This document shows positions 47,771-57,504 of a stretch of DNA of 64,000 nt, in pieces. The stretch's first letter is position 1. Each line of letters begins with the position of its first letter. The position numbers and the translations under genes are program-made. Source of the stretch: Limnanthes douglasii subsp. nivea (lineage: Eukaryota; Streptophyta; Magnoliopsida; Brassicales; Limnanthaceae). The notes under the pieces were generated by a model. That model saw nothing but the letters and a program-made list of their open reading frames with translations, was not told the origin of the DNA and did not search any database. The stretch is from contig JAUPFV010000004.1 of the NCBI GenBank assembly GCA_036936605.1, forward strand, positions 142,644,973 through 142,708,972. The letters run 5' to 3'.

Positions 47771-50270
47771 ATATTTCAGACCGACGTACTAGTACTTCGA
47801 GCATGACTGATTTTTCATTATGTCTTCTATGGTTATGTTAATATTTTATGGGCATGTATTACGACTATTTTGTACTGACTACTTTTTTACTTACGATTTT
47901 AGTTTTTTTATTGAATTTTTTATTTTGTCAATTATATATAATTCAGTTATGTTTTCTTTGGTTATGTTACTAAATTTCGTTAACTTTAAGTGTACTTTAT
48001 TCATACTAAATTTCATTTACTCTAAGTATATTTTGCTTAATTTATTGTTATGTTATATCTAGACCCTTATCTGTTAGAAATCGACCCTCAAATCAAACTT
48101 TAAAGCATCACGTGCTCCTCACAAGTAAAGGGATAAGATATAGTCTTATCTAATGAATGTCACAAACTGATTGGTTTATGGGATTGTGTTATCCACAACT
48201 GACACGTGTCTAATATTTCATAGGTTTATTTGGATTACGTTATCCTAGGATAAAATCTCAATAAATAAAGTCTTTACTCTTGTAAGAACACAACTCTAGA
48301 AAACTCAAACACACCCAAAAATGCAAAAATGTATGGTTGGACTTTATTAGAAGATAAATATTAAAAGAAATCCTTTGAAGAAGTGGCAAAAACCTATAGT
48401 GAGAAATGGGATAAACCCTATTAGAAGACAATGTTATACCAATTATATTTCCTCTATGAAAGGGGCGTCCAACCGCCTAAGATTTTAAGACGTTTGGGCG
48501 AGGTTAAAACTAGGTGGATGTATCTAATGAAACAACATGTACACCTCGTTTTTAACCTCAACGAAGAGAAACGTCATATTGCGTTTCAGTTCTTCAATTG
48601 CTTGGTCACCGATAGTCTAACGAAGTACTAAATGGATATTGTCCATGCCCAATTGTTGAACAAGAGGGAGGAAATGTAACATGAGGTTGCAGTGGACTAT
48701 AGGATTGTGAAGGAAAAAATGAAGTTGATGAAATGGAACTAGCCTGATAGATAGACTGCCACGATAAAGAGTTATCGTTAATTTATCGTTGTTTAATTAC
48801 TTGAAGTCCTTAATTATCACTGAGTTTCTTATTTCACTTACTAATTTTTTAGTTTGAGTTTTAAAATTCCTAAGTTGTTGTTCGACTTGTTTTAAGTCAA
48901 ATTTTTGTATTTCATTTTCCTTGTTCATTTTCACACTATGTGTTTGTAAGGACTAAAGTAGACGATTGATAAAAAAGTATTTAAGTTTTACCTAATAGAA
49001 GACTAAAGAAAAAATGATCTACCAAAATTTCTAGTAGTTTTGTATTGTACAATGTTTTAGTATGTTTTGAAAAACAACATAGCATAGAGTCATTGAAGTA
49101 AAATAGTAAAACAATATTAAAATGAGTATTACAATAAACTTTAGAATCCAGACGATGAGTAAATAAGTCGAAAGTATTCGTCAAAACGATACTAAAAACA
49201 AGTAACACATGTAAGTAATGAAGGGTCTCCGGCCAGATCATAGAAGTGTGTTGCTCCATCATGCATGGTAGCTGTTTTGACAAGCTTGATTTAGTGATAT
49301 ATGTTGAATATATTGTCGAACGGAATTTCCCACGCAGTTACGTTTCATTTATGCAGAACGCGAACCAACTCGGATATATTTTCGGCAATGGTCCATCAAA
49401 GACAACTTGTAGAATTGAAAATTTGGATTAATTTGTGTAACGTAAAAATGAATTACTATAAATAGATTATATATATATCAATTTACTTACTTTAACATAA
49501 TAATTACCATGTACGAAACCAAGATAAAATTCGTCCGTTGGACACGAGCCAGGAGGGATACCACGTAATGTTATATATGTATATGATAGTTAGAGGGATA
49601 TATCGTAGAGTATACATTGATATCTAGTTACTATCACTAAGACAATGTCAAGTAATGTCATCACAATTTTTATTACCACCTAAGTACACTTGGAAACAAT
49701 ATAATCTTTCAACTAGGTTGTCTACAAATGTTTCACACCATCAAACCATCTCTCCAATAAATCGCTTTGACCTTGTTATTCGGCCACCGAAACTCGCCTC
49801 ACCAATTTCCATGAATCGTATTGATTGTATATTGATAAAGCTACTACCCGGTATCCGTACTGACCATCAGGATAAACATCTACAACACTAGTAATATTGA
49901 CATATAAGTAGTTTGAAAACTAACTCTCATAACCGCTAAAATATTTGGTCTCACTAGTTTTTTTTTTTGCTTGAGTAAATTTCTCTTATCAATAATTTTT
50001 ACGGGCAAACAAGATATTTTAGATTTTAATATCTTATAGATATGAAGTCTAGATATGTTTTTCCGAAGATACTTACTTCGTTTGAATGATTCGAAAATTA
50101 CAGAATGTTGATCATGAAGCAAGACATAGATACTTTCCAAAAAATGTTCAAATATGCATAAACTTGTATCGATTGCGCGTTTTAGGCTTGAGAAAGCACT
50201 CTTAACCCTATAACATATGAATATATAAATTAAAATTTTAACATCTAATCTTGTAAAACTAAATTTTACA
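47771..50270. other. Decayed DNA between PMD and transposase; one unidentified frame
   Basis: A plus-strand frame at 48431-48631 and beyond (RLGEVKTRWMYLMKQHVHLV, then LNEEKRHIAFQFF) looks protein-like, but I do not recognise it. The rest, including 49240-49430 and 49655-49890, has only short frames. It may hold the ends of the PMD and transposase genes. Confidence 0.35.
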
Positions 50271-50279
50271 AATTAGAAT

Positions 50280-51014
50280 AGAACTTACCGATTGTTATTT
50301 TGGCTGCCCAAATATTTATGCTCATTCGTGTGGATATTAAGGAAATTTTTCTCCATATACGGTTATCCATTGTTTCATGATATAATTGATAACCTTCGGT
50401 AAAATGAGAACACGTGGTTTAACTCGGCGAGATTTTTGTTATACTCTTCAACAGTTTCTGATTGAACAACCGCTTCATAAAAATCATAAAACCAATTGCC
50501 ATGTCTATTTTGGGAAAAATATGTTTACCATACGACAAAATGTTCTTTTTTATATGTCATTTGCATAACATATGGGCGACATATGAAAATATGTCTTCAA
50601 TAGCATGCATCGATGCCACCTCTATATCGATAACGATAATATTAGGAAATTAACAAATATTATTCGTCATCACGGTCCTTAGAACACACAATGCGCATGT
50701 GTAGTATGCTTACTTCTCGGAGCTCAAAAACATGAAAGTGATATAAAATATCTTATTCCACGATGCAACACCAACAATTTCAAGCAAAGATATATTTTAC
50801 CTTATAGTCTTGTGCATGCTATCCATTACAAGAACTCATATAAATATGCATAAAAGCTCGATGCTTGTAGGATGCGTGAAAAACAAGTCGATGATCGCAT
50901 CCTTTGTTTCATTTGTTCGCTCCCAAATGGAATACTCATGCTCTCTTAGTTTACCAAAAATGTATTGCATTTGTGTTTTTCCTGTTTTTCAACCGAATAC
51001 TGTTTTGCTGCATA
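50280..51014 (-). pseudogene. Mutator-like (MULE) transposase, catalytic part
   Basis: The minus strand from 51014 reads LREHEYSIWERTNETKDAII and FFTHPTSIELL, then VLVMDSMHKT (catalytic aspartate), ISLLEIVGVASWNKIFYITF, then NIIVIDIEVASMHAIEDIFS (second aspartate) and AHMLCK.HIKKNIL. This is the PF10551 MULE transposase core. Stops interrupt it. Its upstream part is displaced to 61478-61972 by gypsy-2. The cut-and-paste enzyme would act on the element's terminal inverted repeats, which I could not locate. Confidence 0.8.
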
Positions 51015-51019
51015 TTTTT
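51015..51019. repeat. Left target duplication of gypsy-2 (TTTTT)
   Basis: TTTTT before the left LTR, repeated exactly at 61473-61477. Low complexity reduces its weight, but LTR ends and host-gene continuity agree. Confidence 0.7.
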
Positions 51020-51465
51020 TGGTGAGGATAATAATCGCCTGAGGGTAGGCTGGTAATTTCAGTTGGTGTTTTATGGTGGTATGTGGGTGTTTAAGTGGTA
51101 GTGAGTGGATGTTTTATGTGTTTAGAGAGTAAAGAGATAATTAAGCAGCTTGGTAGCAGTTAATTTTCATTACCCATAGTTAATGCGGGTGGTTGGGTAT
51201 TTATAGTGTGATGTTTGGGCCCTTATGGGCTTTCGGGTCATGTTTAATGGACCCGAGTCATGTTCAAAGACCCATGAGCTCTAAGTAGGAGAGCAAGTAG
51301 CTTAGTCAAGAAGTGTTTAGGTTTTTTAGTACTTTTGTCATAGTTCGAACTGTCCTATGGTCATTGTGTTCAAAGTGATCTGTCCGGTCCATGTGATCTG
51401 TCCGGTCCGGAGGCTTTGGACTGATCTGTCCCTGTCCGGGGAGCATACTGAATTCGGACTCATCA
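51020..51465 (-). repeat. 3' LTR of gypsy-2
   Basis: 446 bp, partner of 61018-61472. The stretch 51380-51445 is dense in TGTCCGG words. Confidence 0.95.
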
Positions 51466-51480
51466 GGAGCCCCTTTTTTA
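51466..51480 (-). other. Polypurine tract of gypsy-2
   Basis: On the minus strand AAAAAAGGGGCTCC directly precedes the 3' LTR. Confidence 0.8.
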
Positions 51481-51793
51481 GGTGTTTGAGCAAGTATTCT
51501 TGTCAGAGACCTGAATAACAGTCCGACATTAGAAGTAGTATTCAATCCGGACAGGTCACTACATTTACCCGGACAGATAAAGCTTCATGAATTCAAAACG
51601 GTTTTTGCTAGGGTTCGTGGGACACGTGTCACACTCTGATTGGTTACTCCAGCCGTTTTTTCACCTCGAATCTCGCACACACCTTCTTCGAAAAGCAACC
51701 TCTTTAATTACACATGGTGACATCAGGGCCGTCTTTTAATCATTGCCAAACTTTTGGAATTCTCCTAGGAATCAACTTCTTTTTCAGATTTAC

Positions 51794-51800
51794 TATAAAT
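51794..51800 (+). promoter_or_regulatory. TATA-like box of the gypsy-2 antisense gene
   Basis: TATAAAT 106 bp before the ATG at 51900, inside the element and outside the LTR. A similar box precedes the gypsy-1 copy. Promoter role inferred. Confidence 0.35.
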
Positions 51801-51899
51801 TCAGACTCACTTTCTACTGTTTTACTATCTCTTTCATATTTACTCTGCATATTTACTCAGAGCTTTCTATCTCTAAAGCAAAGATTTTCTTGGTAGTTT

Positions 51900-54858
51900 A
51901 TGTTTACAGCAAGGACTACATTGATCAAAGGCGGGTGGCTCAACCTTTCCGAGTTGGAGAAGGCACAAAAAGTTGAAAAGGAAAGACGAATCGCAGCAGG
52001 GTTACCTACCTCGCATGTCGACAGACCAATCTCCTCTGCTACAGAGTCAGATCGAGGCTCATCCTCCTCTAAAGGTACCAAGCCCAAAAAACTATTTCAA
52101 TCCACTCTCTCCCCTATAGTAAATGGTTCCTCAGTTCAGGAGTCAGTGCCTACTGTCGAGCCAGGAGTTACAGTCACAAGTTTTAGGAAACTTTCTCCTT
52201 TTCTCGCAATGGGATCAGACACAGAATATTCTCCGGAGAAACTGGTGGTTAAGAGGACAAGCCGGCTGGTTAAGGGGCAAGCCTCCAAGAACACTCCCTC
52301 AAAATCGGGGGCAAAAAATAGCAGTTCTGGGTCTGGAGTGCCTATCAGAGCTCCCCGAGAAAGACTACCCGGTCCGGAGGCTAGCAGCCCAACACTCCCA
52401 AGAGAGACTTCTGCCTCAGAGCCCCAACCTGAGACTAGAAGTCAAGAAAACACAAAAACCAGCAGTCCGGAGGCCATGCTGAGCCAAGTTCGAATTCTCC
52501 CCGGGCCACTAATATTCCTCCTACGATCATGGAGGAAAGAATGGAGGACTCAGTTGAAGAAGTCCCTTTTGAGTCTGAGCCATCCGGCCAGACTAGTAAC
52601 ACTGCTGCTGCCAAAAAAGATAAGGGCAAAGAAAAACTATGCTTGAGGCATCCGGAGCTGCCGGCGTGTCTCGAAGGGAAGGTAGGGCCTTGTTTTCACA
52701 GGGTTGAACTTAAATATCTCCTGTCCTTACAGAAGACCAAGTATGCTTTCATCCACACAGCCGAACTAGGTCGAATGCGCACAAAATGGGGGATCCCAGA
52801 AAATGTGAAGATAAGGATTCCCATAGATCCTGAAAATCCTATGGATTGCAAGCTGAACGAAATAGTCTTCTTCACGGAGCTATTTAATTGGGGACTCAGA
52901 TTCCCATTGGACCCAGAGATTGTCAGATATTTTCATCTGGTCAAACTCTGTCCGAGCCAGCTGAGCCCCAACGGCTGGTATACTCTGATGTCATGCATCA
53001 TGGCATCAAGGCTGTCCGGGATCCCTCTTCCTATGGAAGAATTTGCAGCAGTGGCCAATCTTTGCAAACATCACCAATTCCCCTTCTACCACTTCAATAT
53101 GGGAATGATCTCAAAGCTGTTGATGATCTATTGGAGTCTGAGAGCAAATGGAGGAGCCAATTTTTGTTTGTCAGTGGCGCTTGGGAAAACGGACAGAAGA
53201 TCAAGTCCCGAGTGAACCCAAGCCTCCTTAGAAGCAGGTGGAGATCTTTGTCTACTTTTTCCTTCTTATAGTTGGTTTTAAATTAATCAATCTTTCTTTG
53301 TCTTAACAGAACTGCCTAAGGAGTTCGGTGATTACTTGAAGGCCGGACATGTCACTTGTGGAAAAATCAACGCGTGGGCCGCACAGAACTGGGGGAACCG
53401 ATTCCACAATGCCTTCACTAGTGGAAATCTGGCAAGGTCTCACCTGTGGAACACCACGGGTCGGAGAGATTTAACTTGGGAGGAGCTCACCACTCAACCC
53501 TCTCCGGATACAGTGCTCAAGAGGTCCCATGAAGCAGATGGGACACTCTTCTTGCCAGGTCGGGCCAAATCCCCAAGCAAAATGAAGGGCAAGAAGAAAG
53601 GCAAAAAGGTGGTGAGCAATGCTAATCTTGCTGATGCTGAGAAGGATGCTCAACTGACCCGGAGGGGCCGGCTCAGAGCCAAATTGATGCTGCTCTTTTG
53701 CAGGTAGTGGAGCAAGAGACCGAAAGGAAGGAAGCACAATTCCCAAAATCTCCAAGGGCTTCCAAGAGGAATCGCAAGCAGGAGATTGAAGGGGCAGACC
53801 GGGCAGCCAAGAAGAAAAAGACTGCCAAGGGAGATGAGCTTGTTCTCCAGGATCCGGAGCCTTCTGTTCAGGTTGACCCTTCTGACCCAACACATGCTGA
53901 AGAGATCCCAAGGGACTTTCATACTGATGAAGTTGAAGGAGGAGAGCTTAACATGGATGAAGTAGACATCACCGGTCTTGGTGAACTTGGCGAATACTTC
54001 CACAATCTCCCCAGAGACGACTTCGCAGGGCCTTACATTCCTCCGAGCAGCTCTAACACTGTCAACTTCAATGGTAAGACTTTCATCGTCTCTAGTGAAA
54101 AGGACACTATAGCCCACTCCTTGCTAAGCAATGTGCAGCCAGTACTTACACTGGAGAGACAAGTTCGGAGTCAAGCAGACACCATCAAAGACCTTAAGTC
54201 TGAGAAGGAAAAGCTGTCCGAAGACCTTTGCACTGCTACTGCCAATGCTGACATGCTAAAGGAAGCAAACGAGGAGTTGAAGAAGAATCGGGAGGAAAGC
54301 GACACAAAAGTTGCTACTCTAGAGGAAACCATCAGAGACCTCCGGGAAAAGCTGTCCGGGGTGGAGAAAGACCTTACTACCTCAAAAGAAGAGACCAAGG
54401 CAAACGACAAGACCATCACCAACCTAACTACTGATAAGATTGCCCTTGAGAATGCAGTGTCCAAGGCTGCCGAGGAGAAAAATGCTTTGTTACAAGAGCA
54501 GGAGGCCAAGATCCAAGCCAGGATCAATAATTATGCCAACCAGATGATCAAGAGCGAAGAGCTACTGCTTGAGAAGGTGAGGTCTGACATGGTTCTACTC
54601 TTCCATGAAAAGTTTCCACAGAGGAACCTAGGGGAGTTGTGGCTTTATGTTGAGCCCGAAAACCTCCCATACCATACGATGGCCGAAGGTGACAGGTATG
54701 GCTACTCTAGTGGCTCCTCGGATGATGAAGAACATACTGGGGAGAGCCCAGATGACAAGAAAGACGATCCCAAAGGCAACAAGGTAGATGAAGGGAAAGA
54801 TGACCCTAATGGTAAGAAGGTAGTCGAAGGTGAGCCATCCTTAAAGGCTCAACCTTAA
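51900..54858 (+). CDS. Antisense extra gene of gypsy-2 (Transposase_28-like domain plus coiled coil)
   Basis: Two exons, 51900-53237 and 53310-54858. The N-terminus MFTARTTLIKGGWLNLSEL is followed by a Ser/Pro-rich linker. A globular domain (about 52750-53110: GIPENVKIRIPIDPEN, EIVFFTELFNWGLRFPLDP, PSQLSPNGWYTLMSCIM) resembles the Pfam 'putative gypsy type transposon' family. Exon 2 has AWAAQNWGNRFHNAF and HLWNTTGRRDLTWEEL, lysine-rich tracts (possible nuclear signals), SSEKDTIAHSLL, a coiled coil of about 140 residues (54150-54560), SDMVLLFHEKFPQRNLGELW and an acidic tail. Apparent one-base frameshifts lie near 52475, 53105 and 53645. The frames and intron agree with the gypsy-1 copy. It converges on pol. 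Function unknown; a role in element regulation is only a guess. Confidence 0.75.
53238..53309 (+). other. Probable intron of the gypsy-2 antisense gene
   Basis: 72 bp, CAG|GTGGAG donor and CTTAACAG acceptor after a T-rich tract. Stops occur inside, and coding similarity with gypsy-1 resumes on both sides. Confidence 0.65.
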
Positions 54859-54893
54859 CTTATGATCCACTTAGTTTATTTTTAATTCAGAGT

Positions 54894-55004
54894 AAAGTCC
54901 TTGGAAGGCCAAGGCACTCTTTTTGTAATGCTGTCCAGAATTTGACCGGACAGGTTTTTTGTGTTCTACTTTGACTGTTTAAAAGTCCTTGGAAGGCCAA
55001 GGCA
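54894..55004 (+). promoter_or_regulatory. Two AAAGTCCTTGGAAGGCCAAG palindromic repeats after the antisense gene
   Basis: AAAGTCCTTGGAAGGCCAAG begins at 54894 (36 bp after the stop codon) and again at 54982. CCTTGG..CCAAGG can pair as a 6-bp hairpin with AAGG loop. Related copies follow the gypsy-1 gene at 35301-35381. Possible 3' UTR, processing or protein-binding element; inferred. Confidence 0.5.
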
Positions 55005-55257
55005 AGTTTAAGTTATTTCATTCAATGAATATCTCTGTTTGTGCAACCATCATCTTCTTTCATTGTTCATTTTAATTTTGATATCCAAAGTTTAAGAAGC
55101 CTTTAGTTGTTGCATTGTGAGAGTGTTTAAATTCTCCGGCTAGAGTTTAAATAGCCCTTAGATATTTCAGTCCGGATAGTATGACAAGGGACAAAACTTT
55201 AAAAAACACTTAAAAAATTTTTAAGAAGGCATTGAATTTTATTTAACAACCCGGACA

Positions 55258-55320
55258 CCTCATTAAAACCTCTCCGTGCCACCGGGGAGGAAAGAGTATG
55301 CCCCCAAATATTTACATGGA
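55258..55320. other. Conserved non-coding block between the two convergent genes
   Basis: ACCTCATTAAAACCTC...GCCACCGGGGAGGAAAG..TATGCCCCCAAATATTTAC closely matches gypsy-1 at 35806-35866. CCTCTCCG/CGGGGAGG can pair as a short stem. It lies just downstream of the pol stop (minus) and of the antisense gene (plus). Confidence 0.5.
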
Positions 55321-55350
55321 TGTTTAAACAAGTAAATATTTACACAAGTG

Positions 55351-56313
55351 CTATTCCAAGTACATCCGGAGATGCTCAATATTCCAAGGATGAGTTAGAA
55401 CTCTGCCATCTTTGTCTTCCAACCAATAAGTCCCAGGCTTAATTTTTTCAACAACGATATACGGACCCTCCCAAGTTGGGGCCAGCTTTCCGAAGAGCTT
55501 TTCTTTAGTGTGTAAGAAGACCTTCCTTAATACTTTGTCCCCAGGTTGGAAATCTCTTCTCTTAACTTTAGAAGCAAACCTGCTTCTCATCAAACCTTGA
55601 TAGTGTGCAACTCTAAGGTGAGCTTTAACTCGTCTTTCTTCTACCAAATCAAGTTGACCTCTGATTGCCACCTCATTAGCATGTTCGAAGAAGTTGTGAA
55701 CACGAAAAGAGGGGAGAGTTGCCTCTATAGGAGCTACTGCATCCATCCCATAAACCAATGCAAAGGGTGATTCTTGTGTTGTAGCCCCAGGTGTTGTCCG
55801 GTAGGCCCACATGACTTCTTGCAAATAACTAGGCCACTTCCCAGCAGCCCCTTCCAAATTCTTCTTTAAGCCGGACAGTATAGTTCTATTAGCCACTTCA
55901 ACCTGCCCATTTGCTTGTGGGTGGAAAGGTGAAGAAAAACAATGTTGTATACCCCTTGAGGCACAGAAGCTCTCCATTTCTCTATTGTCGAACTGTGGCC
56001 CGTTGTGTGTTGTTATTTTCTGTGGGATACCAAATCTGCAACATATGTTGGATAGAATGAATTTTATAACAGCTTTTGATGTTGTCCCTGCTAGAGGGGC
56101 TGCTTCTATCCACTTCGAGAAGTAGTCGATGGCCACAATTATAGTTTTGCGCCCTCCGGACGCCACAGGGAGAGGCCCTATTAAATCCAACCCCCATCGT
56201 GCAAAAAGAATAGGCTCAAAAATTAATTCTAAAGGAATGGCTGGTACACGAATTTTATTGCTGTACATTTGGCATGGGTCACACCTTCTCACCAATTCCT
56301 TAGCATCTTTCAT
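55351..56313 (-). CDS. Gypsy-2 integrase
   Basis: About 320 codons from the ATG at 56313. Visible are the zinc-domain end RRCDPCQMY, RWGLDLIGPLPVASGGRKT, VAIDYFSKWIEAAPL (first Asp) and HPQANGQVEVANRTI (Glu), then WAYRTTPGATTQESPFALVY and the C-terminal KLAPTWEGPYIVVEKIKPGT. The second catalytic block reads THNGPQFD instead of TDNGPQFD, so a key Asp is His. Upstream it is separated from RNase H only by a TAG at 56323-56325 in place of the usual Trp of GYYWP. It integrates cDNA in active relatives but is predicted inactive here. Confidence 0.9.
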   Translation of the reverse strand: MKDAKELVRRCDPCQMYSNKIRVPAIPLELIFEPILFARWGLDLIGPLPVASGGRKTIIVAIDYFSKWIEAAPLAGTTSKAVIKFILSNICCRFGIPQKITTHNGPQFDNREMESFCASRGIQHCFSSPFHPQANGQVEVANRTILSGLKKNLEGAAGKWPSYLQEVMWAYRTTPGATTQESPFALVYGMDAVAPIEATLPSFRVHNFFEHANEVAIRGQLDLVEERRVKAHLRVAHYQGLMRSRFASKVKRRDFQPGDKVLRKVFLHTKEKLFGKLAPTWEGPYIVVEKIKPGTYWLEDKDGRVLTHPWNIEHLRMYLE

Positions 56314-56322
56314 GATTGATGG

Positions 56323-57504
56323 CTAATAGTAACCGGAGAGTAAAACTCTTCTTGTTAAGGCTTTAAACCCACAATGGGCTGATCCCTCACCATCATGCAA
56401 TTCAGAGAGGATCATTTGTGATTCTTCATCTCCCAAACAGCGCAGGAGAGGTTTACTGTAAGATTTTTTGTATAATAATTCTCTCAATATGATGAAACCA
56501 CGAGCCTTGTGTTTCAATGTTATGGCCAGTGACTTATCCGGAGGCATAACACCATCGGAGAGGTATTGTATGAGAGGAAACCTCCAGTCTTGAGGTTGTT
56601 TCACTTGTATTTCAAAAATTTCCTCTTCTTTACCCTTACAAAGTTGGATGGAGGGGCTTTCAAGCACATGGATCCATGGGTATGACTCTGTATAGGCTAT
56701 GGTTGCCAGTGAGTCTGCTAGCTCATTTTCTGCCCGGGGAATGTGTTCATAGACAATACTTTTAAACTTAAGCGCTTCATTTTTTAGGAGGAGTAAATAT
56801 TTCACAAGTTGCTCCTTCTTAGCCTCAGACTGGCCTTGGGCATGGTGGATAATCAGTTGGGAGTCACTTAGCAGCTTGACCCTCTTAGCCCCACAAATGT
56901 AGGCCAATTTTAGCCCAACTATAGCTGCTTCGTATTCAGACTCGTTATTAGATGCTTTGAAAGCAAAACAAATAGCCTGGTACATTTTGTCTCCATATGG
57001 GGAAGTTAAGCATACCCCTGCACCACATCCCATTGTGCTAGATCCACCATCTGTTCGGACGACCCATAATTTTTTATCTTTTATATCAGCAGCTTGCTCC
57101 GAATCCCTGTCGGAGTGGAATTCAACCAGAAAATCAGCCACAGCTTGGGCTTTGACTGCTGTTCGGGGAGCAAAGTCTATGTCAAAGTCCCCCAACTCTA
57201 CTGACCACTTAGTCATTCTGCTCGAAATGTCTGCTTTTTGAAGGACATTCTTTAGGGGAAAGGAGGTCCGGACGATGATAGGATGAGCCTGGAAATAAGG
57301 CCTCATCTTCCTTGCAGCTATTACCAGGGCTAATGCCAATTTTTCCAGTTTTAAGTAACGCTTCTCTGCATCTATCAAGCTTTTGCTGATGTAGTACACT
57401 AGATGGGGATGACTATCGACCTCTCTTACCAGCACAACACTGATGGCACAACTTGAAACTGCCAAGTACACAAAGAGAGTCTCCCCATCGACTGGCTTGA
57501 ACAA
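56323..57504 (-). CDS. Gypsy-2 dual RNase H and integrase zinc start
   Basis: First the Ty3-type RNase H (FVYLAVSSCAISVVLVRE, KRYLKLEKLALALVIAARKM, WSVELGDFDIDFAPRT), whose first catalytic Asp position is replaced as in other Tat elements. Then an archaeal-type RNase H with apparently complete acidic residues: RTDGGSSTMGCG, NNESEYEAA, LLSDSQLII, NELADSLA. It ends with HCGFKALTRRVLLSGYY, the HHCC zinc segment. The frame differs from RT by one base; the slip is in the C-run near 57520. Confidence 0.9.
   Translation of the reverse strand: MFKPVDGETLFVYLAVSSCAISVVLVREVDSHPHLVYYISKSLIDAEKRYLKLEKLALALVIAARKMRPYFQAHPIIVRTSFPLKNVLQKADISSRMTKWSVELGDFDIDFAPRTAVKAQAVADFLVEFHSDRDSEQAADIKDKKLWVVRTDGGSSTMGCGAGVCLTSPYGDKMYQAICFAFKASNNESEYEAAIVGLKLAYICGAKRVKLLSDSQLIIHHAQGQSEAKKEQLVKYLLLLKNEALKFKSIVYEHIPRAENELADSLATIAYTESYPWIHVLESPSIQLCKGKEEEIFEIQVKQPQDWRFPLIQYLSDGVMPPDKSLAITLKHKARGFIILRELLYKKSYSKPLLRCLGDEESQMILSELHDGEGSAHCGFKALTRRVLLSGYY

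Noticed and set aside
49240..49891. Continuation of the PMD or transposase gene
   Set aside because: Only short frames with vague resemblance; not enough to assign.
53471..54527. Minus-strand frames of 118-155 codons under the gypsy-2 antisense gene
   Set aside because: Shadows of the plus-strand gene; leucine/serine-rich, no recognisable domain, no counterpart in gypsy-1.
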